A stretch of DNA of 64,000 bases, taken from NCBI GenBank assembly GCA_965279475.1, contig CBDIIA010000003.1, positions 992,001 through 1,056,000 of the forward strand, written 5' to 3'. Source of the DNA: Pseudorhodoferax sp965279475 (GTDB lineage Bacteria; Pseudomonadota; Gammaproteobacteria; Burkholderiales; Burkholderiaceae_C). A program made the position numbers and the translations under genes. The notes under the pieces were generated by a model. It made no database searches, was not told the DNA's origin, and saw only the letters and a program-made list of their open reading frames with translations. Of the stretch, positions 44,188 through 54,446 are shown one piece after another (position 1 is the stretch's first letter; the number at the start of each line of letters is the position of its first letter).

Positions 44188-45120
44188 ATGAGAGATCAGG
44201 CGCTTTTGGACAAGATAGACCTCCATCTCATCAGGGTCTTGCACACTGTGCTCACTGAACGCAACGTTTCGAAGGCGGCGATCCGGCTGGGCATGTACCA
44301 GCCGGCGGTGAGCGCCGCCTTGAAGCGTTTGCGCGAACTGGCGGACGACCCTCTTTTGGTGCGGTCCGGCTCCGGGATGGTGCCCACCGATGCCGCCCTG
44401 CGCATGGTGACGCCGGCTGCCAGCATTCTGCGCGCGGCCGAGGTGTTGTTCACCGACGCGCGCGGCTTCGATCCGAAGACGGCGACCAATACCTTCCGGG
44501 TCTCGGCCAGCGACTACCTGGACCCGATGTTCCTGCCGCAACTGGTGGCGCGCATCAAGTCGCAGGCGCCGGGCTGCGCCGTCGAGATCCATCCGCTGTC
44601 GCAGGAGTCCGACTACCAGGCGCACCTGGCGCTGGGCAACCTCGACGTGGTGGTCGGCAACTGGAGCGGCTCGCACGACGACCTGCACATGGGGCGGCTG
44701 TTCGGTGACGACGTGGTCTGCCTGGTGCACGAGGACCACCCCGCCGTGCGCCGCGGCTGGGACCAGACGACCTGGCTCGAAGCCGAGCACGTGGCACCGA
44801 TGCCGACGCACCCGGGCGCCAAGGGCGTGATCGACGACCACCTCGACAGCCTGCGCCTGCGCCGCAACATCACCGCGCGCTGCCCGTATTTCAGCCTGAT
44901 CCCGGCGATGGTGGCATCGAGCTTGCTGGTGCTGACCACCGGCCGCCAATACTGCGAACGCTTCACCTCCCAACTGCCCGTCAAGATCCTGCCTTGCCCG
45001 ATCGACTTTCCGCGTCTGTTGTACTACCAGCTCTGGCACGAGCGCACCCACATCTCGGCATCGGCCAAGTGGCTGCGCGAGCAGATCAAGTCGTCCGCCG
45101 CCTCGCTGCGCAAGCAGTAG
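44188..45120 (+). CDS. LysR-family regulator upstream of the BMP-type importer
   Basis: 310 residues, NodD/SyrM-like LysR. The start at 44188 is preceded by GGAGGGAT. Helix-turn-helix: VSKAAIRLGMYQPAVSAALKRL. The effector domain follows (FRVSASDYLDPMFLPQLVAR, VVVGNWSGSHDDLHMGRLFG). It lies 64 bases upstream of the ABC importer operon in the same direction. It could regulate purine uptake, but being co-directional it could also be co-transcribed. Confidence 0.9.
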   Translation: MRDQALLDKIDLHLIRVLHTVLTERNVSKAAIRLGMYQPAVSAALKRLRELADDPLLVRSGSGMVPTDAALRMVTPAASILRAAEVLFTDARGFDPKTATNTFRVSASDYLDPMFLPQLVARIKSQAPGCAVEIHPLSQESDYQAHLALGNLDVVVGNWSGSHDDLHMGRLFGDDVVCLVHEDHPAVRRGWDQTTWLEAEHVAPMPTHPGAKGVIDDHLDSLRLRRNITARCPYFSLIPAMVASSLLVLTTGRQYCERFTSQLPVKILPCPIDFPRLLYYQLWHERTHISASAKWLREQIKSSAASLRKQ

Positions 45121-45184
45121 AAGCCAGCCGCATCCGCGTCTCCCGATTCCCCCCACGTTCGTCCTCACCGAGGTGCCCCACGGC

Positions 45185-46709
<1,525 letters not shown>

Positions 46710-46723
<14 letters not shown>

Positions 46724-47792
46724 AGCCCGGCCCCAGCCGTCGAAGTTCTGGAGCTACGGCTCGCCGATCCTGGCCCTGCTGGTGACGGTGGTCGTCGGTG
46801 TGCTGCTGTTCATCGCGCTGGGCAAGGACCCGGTGCGCGGCCTGCAGGTGTTCTTCTGGGAGCCGCTGCGCACCGGCTATGCGCTGGGCGAGCTGATGGT
46901 CAAGGCCACGCCGCTGCTGGTGATCGCGCTCGGGCTGGCGGTGTGTTTCCGCTCCAACGTCTGGAACATCGGTGCCGAAGGCCAGTTCGTGATGGGCGCG
47001 ATCTTCGCCAGCGGCATCGCGCTGATGGCCGAGAAGACCACCGGCGGCTGGATCGTGTTCCCGATCCTGCTGGCCGGCATCGTCGGCGGCATGTTCTGGG
47101 CCGGCATCGTGGCCTTCCTGCGCGACAAGTTCAACGCCAGCGAGATCCTGGTGAGCCTGATGCTGGTGTACGTGGCGATCCAGTTCCTCGGCTACCTGGT
47201 GCAGGGGCCGTGGAAGGATCCGGGCGGCTACAACTTTCCGCAGAGCAAGACCTTCGAAGCGGTGACGCAGATCCCGCGGATGATGAAGGGCTCGCGCGTG
47301 AGCGTGGGGCTGCTGATCGCGCTGGTGGGTGCGGGCGCGCTGTGGGTGTTCCTGTTCCGCACGCGCGCCGGGTTCGCGCAGCAGGTCGGCGGCCTGGCGC
47401 CGGCGGCCGCGCGTTATGCCGGCTTCTCGTCGCGTCAGGCGCTGTGGACGGCGCTGCTGGTCTCCGGCGGTGCGGCGGGCCTCGCCGGTGCGCTGGAGGT
47501 GGCCGGCCCGATCGGGCAGCTCACGCCCTACGTGCCGGCGGGCTACGGCTTCGCCGCGATCATCGTGGCCTTCGTCGGGCGGTTGCATCCGGTCGGCATG
47601 ATCTTCTCGGCGATCCTGATGAGCATGTTCTACATCGGCGGCGAACTGGCGCAGTCGCGGCTCGGCCTGCCCAAATCGCTGACCGGTGTGTTCCAGGGGC
47701 TGCTGCTGTTCGCGCTGCTGGCTTGCGACACCTTGATCGCCTACCGTGTGCGCTGGGTCGGCGCGCCCAAGGCCATCGTGGGGGCGAACTGA
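46710..47792 (+). CDS. Importer permease 1 (NupB/YufP-like)
   Basis: 360 residues with about nine hydrophobic segments. The BPD_transp_2 family motif is visible around NVWNIGAEGQFVMGAIFASG. With the next gene it forms the membrane heterodimer of a nucleoside/purine importer fed by a BMP lipoprotein. It overlaps the ATPase gene by 14 bases, and its stop lies one base before the next ATG, so the operon is tightly coupled. Confidence 0.93.
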
Positions 47793-47793
47793 C

Positions 47794-48714
47794 ATGGAAA
47801 TGTACGCACTGCTGCTCGCAGCAACACTCAACGCCGGCACCGTGCTGGCCATCGCCGCGCTCGGCCTGCTGATCAACGAGAAGGCCGGCATCGTCAACCT
47901 CGGTGCCGAGGGCATGATGCTATGCGCTGCCATCGCCGGTTTTGCCGCCGTCGTGCACAGCGGCAACACCTGGGTCGGCTTCGCGGCGGGCATGGCGGCC
48001 GGCGCGCTGCTGGCGGCGATCTTCGGCGTGCTGGTGATCTGGTTCAACACCAACCAGTACGCGACCGGCCTGGCGCTCAGCCTGTTCGGCGCCGGTTTCT
48101 CGGCTTTTGCCGGGGTCAAGTACGTGCAGGAGAAGCTGCCTGAGTCGACCTCGTTCGCGATTCCGTTCCTGGCCGACATCCCGCTGGTCGGCCCGGCGCT
48201 GTTCAAGCACCACCCGATCGTCTACCTGACGGTGATCTTCACCGGCGCGCTGATCTGGTTCCTGAACCGCACGCGTTCCGGGCTGGTGCTGCGCTCGGTG
48301 GGTGAGTCGCCCGAGTCGTCGCACGCGCTGGGCTATCCGGTGCGGCGCATCCGCTTCATGGCGGTGTTGGCCGGCGGTGCGTTGTGCGGTCTGGCGGGCT
48401 CGTACCTGTCGGTGGTGTACACGCCGCTGTGGGTCGAGGGCATGGTGGCCGGCAACGGATGGATTGCGCTGGCGCTGACCACCTTTGCCACCTGGCGTCC
48501 GGCACGCGTATTGCTTGGCGCCTACCTGTTTGGCGGGGTGGGGCAACTGGGCTTCTTCCTGCAGAGTCAGGGGGTGCAGATCCCGAGCCAGTTCCTGTCG
48601 ATGGCGCAGTACATCGCGCCGATCGTGGTGCTGGCGATCATCTCGCGCAACCCGGCCTGGATCCGCGCCAACATGCCCAATTCCATCGGAAAGCCGTTCT
48701 ACCCCGGCTCATAA
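47794..48714 (+). CDS. Importer permease 2 (NupC/YufQ-like)
   Basis: 306 residues of the same BPD_transp_2 family, with INEKAGIVNLGAEGMMLCAA as the conserved loop. About eight membrane segments. The ATG at 47794 follows the upstream TGA by one base. The gap to the BMP receptor gene is 54 bases, with AGAGGAA upstream of that gene's start. Confidence 0.93.
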   Translation: MEMYALLLAATLNAGTVLAIAALGLLINEKAGIVNLGAEGMMLCAAIAGFAAVVHSGNTWVGFAAGMAAGALLAAIFGVLVIWFNTNQYATGLALSLFGAGFSAFAGVKYVQEKLPESTSFAIPFLADIPLVGPALFKHHPIVYLTVIFTGALIWFLNRTRSGLVLRSVGESPESSHALGYPVRRIRFMAVLAGGALCGLAGSYLSVVYTPLWVEGMVAGNGWIALALTTFATWRPARVLLGAYLFGGVGQLGFFLQSQGVQIPSQFLSMAQYIAPIVVLAIISRNPAWIRANMPNSIGKPFYPGS

Positions 48715-48768
48715 TCGATAGCTTTTTTCTGCAACCCGTTCCCATCCGATCAAGAGGAAAAGACACAC

Positions 48769-49932
48769 ATGACTGACCTGAACAAACGTTCGATGCTGAA
48801 GGTCGCGGCCCTGGCCGCCGCAGCGTCCGCCGCCCTGGTGGCGTGCGGCAAGAAGGAAGAGCCGGCGCCCGCGCCTGCGCCGGCCCCGGTGGCTGCCGCG
48901 CCGGCCCCTGCGCCCAAGCCCGAGCCGCTGAAGGTCGCGTTCGCGTATGTCGGCCCGGTGGGCGACGGTGGCTGGACGTTTGCGCACGACAACGCCCGCA
49001 AGGCGCTCGAGAAGGAACTGGGCGACAAGATCGTCACCAGCTTCGTCGAGAAGGTGCCCGAGTCGGCCGACGCCGAGCGTGTGTTCCGCGACATGGCCGG
49101 CCAGGGCAACAAGCTGATCTTCGGCACCACCTTCGGCTACATGGAGCCGATGCTGAAGGTCGCGCCCGAGTTCAAGGACGTGAAGTTCGAGCATGCCACC
49201 GGCTACAAGACCGCCGAGAACATGCGCACCTACGACAGCCGCACCTACGAAGGCGCGTACATGGCCGGCGTGATCGCCGGTGCCATGACCAAGAGCAACA
49301 CGCTCGGCGTGGTCGCCTCGATCCCGATTCCCGAAGTGCTGCGCAACATCAACAGCTTCACGCTGGGCGCGCAATCGGTGAACCCCAAGGTCAAGACCAA
49401 GGTGGTCTGGGTCAACGAGTGGTTCAACCCGCCGAAGGAAACCGAAGCCGCCACCGCGCTGATCAACGGCGGCGCCGACGTGCTGATGCAGAACACCGAC
49501 TCGCCGGCCGTGCTGAAGACCGCACAGGACAAGGGCAAGCGCGCGTTCGGCTGGGATTCGGACATGACCGCCTACGGCCCCAAGGCCCATCTGGCGTCGG
49601 CCGTCATCAACTGGGGCCCTTACTACATCAAGGCCACCAAGGACGCGCTTGAAGGCAAGTGGGCCACGGGCAGCAGCTGGTGGGGCGTGAAGGAAGGCGC
49701 GATCGACATCGTGTCCATCGCCGAAGACGTGCCGGCCGAGACCAAGGCCAAGGTCGAGGAGATCAAGAAGGGTCTGGCCGATGGCTCGTTCGTGATCTGG
49801 AAGGGCCCGATCGTCGACAACACGGGCAAGGAACTGGTGGCCAAGGATGCGGCGGCGGATGACAAGTTCCTGGGTGGCGTGAACTTCTATGTCAAGGGCG
49901 TAGAAGGTAAGGTCCCCGGCGACAAGAAATAA
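48769..49932 (+). CDS. BMP-family lipoprotein receptor of the importer
   Basis: 387 residues. Signal peptide with a lipobox (AALVACGKKEE), a Pro/Ala linker, then the Med/BMP domain: VAFAYVGPVGDGGWTFAHDN, IFGTTFGYMEPMLKVA, ATGYKTAENMRTYDSRTYEG. The family (PnrA/TmpC, BmpA) binds purine nucleosides or related compounds. Together with the ATPase and two permeases it makes a complete importer; adenine deaminase follows downstream, which supports a purine ligand. Confidence 0.94.
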   Translation: MTDLNKRSMLKVAALAAAASAALVACGKKEEPAPAPAPAPVAAAPAPAPKPEPLKVAFAYVGPVGDGGWTFAHDNARKALEKELGDKIVTSFVEKVPESADAERVFRDMAGQGNKLIFGTTFGYMEPMLKVAPEFKDVKFEHATGYKTAENMRTYDSRTYEGAYMAGVIAGAMTKSNTLGVVASIPIPEVLRNINSFTLGAQSVNPKVKTKVVWVNEWFNPPKETEAATALINGGADVLMQNTDSPAVLKTAQDKGKRAFGWDSDMTAYGPKAHLASAVINWGPYYIKATKDALEGKWATGSSWWGVKEGAIDIVSIAEDVPAETKAKVEEIKKGLADGSFVIWKGPIVDNTGKELVAKDAAADDKFLGGVNFYVKGVEGKVPGDKK

Positions 49933-50100
49933 CCGTTGTTCGGCTACTGCGCGACGATCATGCGTCGTTGGGCGGTGCTCGGAATCCTCGCGTACCGAAG
50001 TACGTTCCGGTTCCTGCGCTCCGTCCGCCTAGCCTGATCGCCGCTCGCTACGCCTCACCTTTGGAAGCTGGAGCCGCTCGCTTGTTGGGCGGCTCTTCTC
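49933..50100 (+). repeat. Hairpin-rich intergenic element after the BMP importer operon
   Basis: This non-coding stretch holds two small perfect hairpins: CGACG-ATCATG-CGTCG (49952-49967) and CGTAC-CGAA-GTACG (49991-50004). They sit within a GGCGGTGCTCGGAATCC...CCGTCCGCC frame whose outer parts are roughly complementary. The wording resembles an intergenic repeat I have seen at many Burkholderiales gene ends (memory, not checked). Only one copy was noticed in this window. Confidence 0.5.
50071..50095 (+). terminator. Possible terminator of the BMP importer operon
   Basis: GAGCCGC-N11-GCGGCTC is a perfect 7-bp stem followed by TTCTCGTTT, a weak T-rich tail. It lies about 140 bases after the BMP receptor stop and 57 bases before the adenine deaminase start. 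It may be partial, allowing some read-through. Confidence 0.45.
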
Positions 50101-50151
50101 GTTTGGGGCGCGGTTTTGTGGCGCTGATGGGATGAATTGGTGGAGAACACG

Positions 50152-51198
50152 ATGAACGATTTTGTAGTGAAGAACATCGCAGCAGACCGGCTGCCGGATC
50201 TGCTGCGCGGCATGCCCAAGGCGGAGCTGCACATGCACATCGAGGGCTCGCTGGAGCCCGAGCTGATCTTTGCGCTGGCGCAGCGCAACGGCGTGGTGCT
50301 GCCCTATGCGAGCGTCGAGGCGCTGCGGCAGGCCTATGCGTTCACCAACCTGCAGAGTTTTCTCGACATCTACTACGCGGGTGCGAGCGTGCTGCTGCAC
50401 GAGCAGGACTTCTACGACATGGCCTGGGCCTACCTGGAGCGGGCGGCGGCCGACCACGTGTTGCGCACCGAAATGTTCTTCGACCCGCAGACGCACACGG
50501 CGCGCGGCGTGGCGATGGAGACGGTGGTCAATGGCTTGCACCGCGCCTGCGTGGATGCGCAGGCCAAGCTCGGGGTCAGTGCGGCCCTGATCCTGTGTTT
50601 CCTGCGGCACCTGAGCGAGCAGGAAGCGTTCGAGACGCTCGAGCAGGCGCTGCCGCTGCGCGACAAGTTCATCGGCATCGGGCTCGATTCGAGCGAGGTC
50701 GGCCACCCGCCGGAGAAGTTTGCGCGGGTCTTCGCGCGCTGCCGCGAACTCGGCTTCCACCTGGTGGCGCACGCGGGTGAAGAGGGACCGCCGGCCTATG
50801 TGTGGACCGCACTCGATCTGCTGAAGGTCGAGCGCATCGACCATGGCGTGCAGTCGGCGAAGGATGCCGCGCTGATGCGCCGGCTGGCGGCCGACCGCAT
50901 CCCGCTGACGGTGTGCCCGCTGTCCAACCTGAAGCTCTGTGTGTTCCCACGCCTGGCCGACCACAACATCGGCGCGCTGCTCGGTGCCGGCCTCGTCGCG
51001 ACGGTCAATTCGGACGATCCGGCGTATTTCGGCGGCTACCTGAACGAGAACTTCCTGCAGACCTTCGCCGCCACCGGTCTGAACGCGCAGCAGGCCTGGA
51101 CGCTGGCCCGCAACAGCTTCGACGGCAGTTTCGCAGACGCGTCGGCGCGGCGGGGGTTTGTCGACGGGCTGCAGGCCTATTTCGAACGGTTTGTTTGA
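50152..51198 (+). CDS. Adenine deaminase of the adenosine-deaminase family
   Basis: 348 residues. The metal site begins KAELHMHIEGSLEPELIFAL, followed by LVAHAGEEGPPAYVWTAL, IDHGVQ and TVNSDDPAYFGGYLNENF. The HIEGSLEPE and NLQSFLDIYYAGASVLLHEQDFYD-like pattern is that of adenine deaminases (as in Pseudomonas), in contrast to HVHLDGALRPE of adenosine deaminases. The enzyme would turn adenine into hypoxanthine plus ammonia. GGAG precedes the ATG. It lies after the BMP importer in the same direction, probably serving the purines imported. Confidence 0.88.
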   Translation: MNDFVVKNIAADRLPDLLRGMPKAELHMHIEGSLEPELIFALAQRNGVVLPYASVEALRQAYAFTNLQSFLDIYYAGASVLLHEQDFYDMAWAYLERAAADHVLRTEMFFDPQTHTARGVAMETVVNGLHRACVDAQAKLGVSAALILCFLRHLSEQEAFETLEQALPLRDKFIGIGLDSSEVGHPPEKFARVFARCRELGFHLVAHAGEEGPPAYVWTALDLLKVERIDHGVQSAKDAALMRRLAADRIPLTVCPLSNLKLCVFPRLADHNIGALLGAGLVATVNSDDPAYFGGYLNENFLQTFAATGLNAQQAWTLARNSFDGSFADASARRGFVDGLQAYFERFV

Positions 51199-51209
51199 CA
51201 ATCCGATTT

Positions 51210-51258
51210 TTTGATGCTTTAAGTGCATCAAACGAGATGGATTTGACGTTTTTGATGC
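51210..51258. promoter_or_regulatory. Dyad TTTGATGC-N7-GCATCAAA with a third half-site
   Basis: A perfect 8-bp inverted repeat (51210-51232), followed by another TTTGATGC at 51251-51258, exactly 41 bases after the first. TTGACG, a possible -35 element, lies at 51243-51248. The region (51199-51366) is AT-rich and precedes the chemoreceptor gene. The spacing, close to four helical turns, suggests a cooperative operator. No T run follows the hairpin, so a terminator is less likely. Confidence 0.45.
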
Positions 51259-51366
51259 AATAAATTCAATATAACTAGGGCAAACCCGGTAAAATGCTGC
51301 ACGGATAGGTCATCAGACCGGCAACGGCCATCCCGGACCGTTGTGATTCATCGGAAAGCAGGCACC

Positions 51367-52941
51367 GTGTTCCTGAACCAAGTCTCCATCGCCAAACGCC
51401 TGGCCATCGTGCTGGGTGTCATCCTTGCCCTGTCGCTGGCCAGCAGCGTGTTCGCGGTGCTCAAACTGCGCCAGATCGGCGAGGTCGTCGACGCCATGGT
51501 GACCGACAACGTCAAGACCGAGCGGGCGGCCTCCGACTGGCTGCGCCACACCACCTCGGGCGTGCAGCGCGCGGCGGCCATTGCCAAGAGCAGCGACGCG
51601 AGTCTGATCGAGTACTTTGCGCCGGCCACGGCGAAGTCGATCGAGGACACCAACGTGCTGCAGAAGTTCATCGACGCGCAGATGGTGACCCCGGAAGAGC
51701 GGGCCCAGTTCAACAAGGTCGGCGACATGCGCAAGGGCTACCTGGCCGCGCGCGAGGACGTCAGCAAGGCCAAGCTGGCCGGCGACCTGGCAGGCGCCAA
51801 CCGCATCTTCAACGAGCGTTTCGAGCCGGCCTCCAAGACCTATCTGGCCGGCGTGCAGCAGATCGTGGACAACCAGCGTGCGCTGCTCGACGCGGCGGCG
51901 CAGCGCAGCGAAAGCCTGCGCGCGCAGGCCACCACCCTGCTGCAGGTGTGCGGCGTGCTGTCGCTCGCGCTCGGCGTGCTGCTGGCCTGGTACCTGGCCA
52001 CCAGCATCACGCGGCCGCTGCGGCGTGCCGAGTCCATCGCCTCGGCCATTGCCGCGATGGATCTTACCGGCACGGCGCAGACGGCCTATGCGAACGACGA
52101 GACCGGCAAGCTGCTCCGGGCGATCGACCGCATGCGCACCGCGCTGCAGAGCTCGCTGCTGCAGGTGCGCGGCGTCGTGGACAGCATCTCGACGGCCAGC
52201 ATGCAGATCGCATCCGGCAACCAGGACCTGAGCGCCCGCACCGAGCAGACCGCGAGCAACCTGCAGGAAACGGCCAGTTCGATGGAGCAACTGACCAGCA
52301 CGGTGCGCCAGAGCGCCGACTCGGCCACGCAGGCGAACCGCCTGGCGTCGTCGGCGGCGCAGGTCGCGCAGCGCGGCGGCCAGGTCGTGGCGCAGGTCGT
52401 GTCGACGATGGACGAGATCAACACCAGCTCGAAGAAGATCGCCGACATCATCGGTGTGATCGACGGCATTGCGTTCCAGACCAACATCCTGGCGCTGAAC
52501 GCCGCGGTCGAGGCGGCGCGGGCCGGCGAGCAGGGCCGCGGTTTTGCCGTGGTGGCGACCGAGGTGCGGTCGCTGGCGCAGCGGTCGGCCAACGCCGCCA
52601 AGGAAATCAAGACGCTGATCGGCGCCAGTGTGACCAGCGTGGAGTCGGGCTCGAAGCTGGTGCAGAACGCGGGCGCGACGATGGACGAGATCGTCGCCAG
52701 CGTGCAGCGCGTGACCGACATGATCGGCGAGATCACCGCTGCCGCGTCCGAGCAGAGCCAGGGCATCGGCCAGATCAATGCGGCCGTGAACCAGCTCGAC
52801 CAGATGACGCAGCAGAACGCCGCGCTGGTCGAGGAATCGACCGCCGCCGCCGAAAGCCTGAAAGACCAGGCGAGCCGCCTGACCGACGTGGTCGGCACCT
52901 TCAACCTCGGTGGCGCGGCGCTGCCGGCACTCACCCACTGA
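51367..52941 (+). CDS. Methyl-accepting chemotaxis protein
   Basis: 524 residues from a GTG at 51367 (MFLNQVSIAKRLAIVLGVIL); a GTG at 51343 is also in frame. TM1 is at about residues 8-30. A four-helix-bundle-like periplasmic sensor follows, then TM2 near 195-215 (VLSLALGVLLAWYLATSI) and HAMP. The signalling domain has the hairpin tip IAFQTNILALNAAVEAARAG. No PAS or Cache motif is recognisable. Methylation-like Gln/Glu pairs flank the tip. There is no C-terminal NWETF-type CheR tether. Ligand unknown; purines are a guess from position. Confidence 0.94.
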   Translation: MFLNQVSIAKRLAIVLGVILALSLASSVFAVLKLRQIGEVVDAMVTDNVKTERAASDWLRHTTSGVQRAAAIAKSSDASLIEYFAPATAKSIEDTNVLQKFIDAQMVTPEERAQFNKVGDMRKGYLAAREDVSKAKLAGDLAGANRIFNERFEPASKTYLAGVQQIVDNQRALLDAAAQRSESLRAQATTLLQVCGVLSLALGVLLAWYLATSITRPLRRAESIASAIAAMDLTGTAQTAYANDETGKLLRAIDRMRTALQSSLLQVRGVVDSISTASMQIASGNQDLSARTEQTASNLQETASSMEQLTSTVRQSADSATQANRLASSAAQVAQRGGQVVAQVVSTMDEINTSSKKIADIIGVIDGIAFQTNILALNAAVEAARAGEQGRGFAVVATEVRSLAQRSANAAKEIKTLIGASVTSVESGSKLVQNAGATMDEIVASVQRVTDMIGEITAAASEQSQGIGQINAAVNQLDQMTQQNAALVEESTAAAESLKDQASRLTDVVGTFNLGGAALPALTH

Positions 52942-52982
52942 TCCGGCGGGGCACCGCGGACCAGGCGGCGCCGATGTGACGT

Positions 52983-53783
52983 TCAGGCCGCCGGGGCTGC
53001 CGCCGCGGCGCGGTCGAGCATCTGCTGCCCGATGGTGCGCAACGTGGGGTGGGGCGATTGCAGCAGCAGCGCCCCGGCCTCGCGCAGGTAGGCCGGTGTG
53101 GCGGTCAGCGGCACCTTGCGCAGCCACTCGATCGCCTCGTCCATCCGGCCGCGCCCGGCCAGCATGCCGGCGTAGCTGAACTGCCCGCGGAAGTCGCCAC
53201 CCTCGGCGCCTTGCTGGTAGCAGAAGAACGCGGCTTCGGTGTCCTGCTCGACCACGATGCCGTCTTCGTAGAAGCGGCCGATCTTGGTCATCGATTTCGC
53301 GTGGCCCAGGTCGGCGGCCTTGCGGTACAGCGCCAGCGCGGCAGCCTGGTCCTGCGGGATGGCCCGGCCTTCGGACAGCTGGATCGCGTAGTTGTACATG
53401 CCGGCGTCGAGCCCGGCGTCGGAAGCCTTGCGGTACCAGCGCGTGGCCTCCGCCAGGTCGGCCTTGGCGCCCCAGCCGTATTCGTAGCAGCGGCCGGCCA
53501 TGTTCATGCCCATCGAATGGCCGGCGCCGGCCGATTTCAGGAACCACTGCAGTGCCATCTGCGGATCGCGCGGCTGGCCGTGGCCGTCGAGCAGCCACTG
53601 GCCCAGCACGGCCTGCGCGTGGGCATGGCCCAGCCGGGCCGCAGCGCGCACCCAGGTCGACGCAGCCTTGGGCTCGGCCGCGAGCACGCGTTTCCATTGC
53701 TCGACCGTGATGGCGGCGAGCTGGTCGGCATTGGCCGGCGGCGCGGGGAGGTCGGTGGCCTGTGTCGCGTCGGAGCCGGCCAT
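52983..53783 (-). CDS. Sel1-repeat protein
   Basis: 266 residues, starting at the ATG at 53783 that overlaps the upstream stop (TGATG). About five Sel1-like repeats of roughly 36 residues are visible (AQAVLGQWLLDGHGQPRDPQ, GMNMAGRCYEYGWGAKADLA, AGMYNYAIQLSEGRAIPQDQ, SMTKIGRFYEDGIVVEQDTE). No signal peptide is seen. Sel1 proteins are adaptor scaffolds. Coupled translation with the lipoprotein gene suggests the two act together; the function is unknown. Confidence 0.85.
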   Translation of the reverse strand: MAGSDATQATDLPAPPANADQLAAITVEQWKRVLAAEPKAASTWVRAAARLGHAHAQAVLGQWLLDGHGQPRDPQMALQWFLKSAGAGHSMGMNMAGRCYEYGWGAKADLAEATRWYRKASDAGLDAGMYNYAIQLSEGRAIPQDQAAALALYRKAADLGHAKSMTKIGRFYEDGIVVEQDTEAAFFCYQQGAEGGDFRGQFSYAGMLAGRGRMDEAIEWLRKVPLTATPAYLREAGALLLQSPHPTLRTIGQQMLDRAAAAAPAA

Positions 53784-54346
53784 CACGGTTTGCCGAGCAT
53801 CTCGACCGAGAGCCGCTTGCCGCCGCGCAAGCTGATCTTCTGCGCCAGGCTGGCCTCCTGCACGACCGAGGGGCGGGGGCGCCATGGGACGATCGCGACG
53901 AGGTAGAAATCGCCATCGGCCACCTTCTCGAAGCGGAAGTCGCCCTTGATGCCGCAGGTCGTGCTGCGCGACGCGGCGTGGTAGCCCAGCACGTCGGGTT
54001 GGAACGTCGGCACCGGCGGCCACACGACGCCCTGGCGCGAAGGCCCGTACAGCGCGGCCATGCGCTCGTCCGCATAGGCCGTGGCCGGGACCAGTACGAC
54101 CTGTTGACCCGAGCAGTTGGAGGCACCGCCGAAGGGATGCAGCAGCAGGGCCTTGCCGTCGATGGTGTTGGCGCCCTCGCGCAGTTGGGCCAGCGCCTGG
54201 TCCTGGTCGAACGGCTTCACCAGTTCGATCTGTTTGCCATAAGGCACTGCACAGCCTGCCAGCAGGGTGGCGGCCAGCGCCGGCAGCACGGCCGATGCGG
54301 TGGCGCGGCTCAGGAAATTCGACATCGCATGGCGCGACCACTTCAT
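53783..54346 (-). CDS. Lipoprotein of unknown function
   Basis: 187 residues. The N-terminus is MKWSRHAMSNFLSRATASAV with a lipobox further on (LLAGCAVPYGK). The mature part has scattered Cys (SNCSGQ, TTCGIKGD) and a beta-rich end that could be a carboxypeptidase-regulatory-like fold (DFRFEKVADGDFYLVAIVPW). It precedes and overlaps the Sel1 gene. Start at 54346, or an internal ATG at 54325. Confidence 0.75.
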   Translation of the reverse strand: MKWSRHAMSNFLSRATASAVLPALAATLLAGCAVPYGKQIELVKPFDQDQALAQLREGANTIDGKALLLHPFGGASNCSGQQVVLVPATAYADERMAALYGPSRQGVVWPPVPTFQPDVLGYHAASRSTTCGIKGDFRFEKVADGDFYLVAIVPWRPRPSVVQEASLAQKISLRGGKRLSVEMLGKP

Positions 54347-54446
54347 AGTTCTACCGTTTCTTCAGACTCAAGGCAGCTTTGAATATAGCAAGCCCGCGCG
54401 CTGGCGGACAATGGCGGCCCCTGATCCTGTCCCGATGGACATTTCC

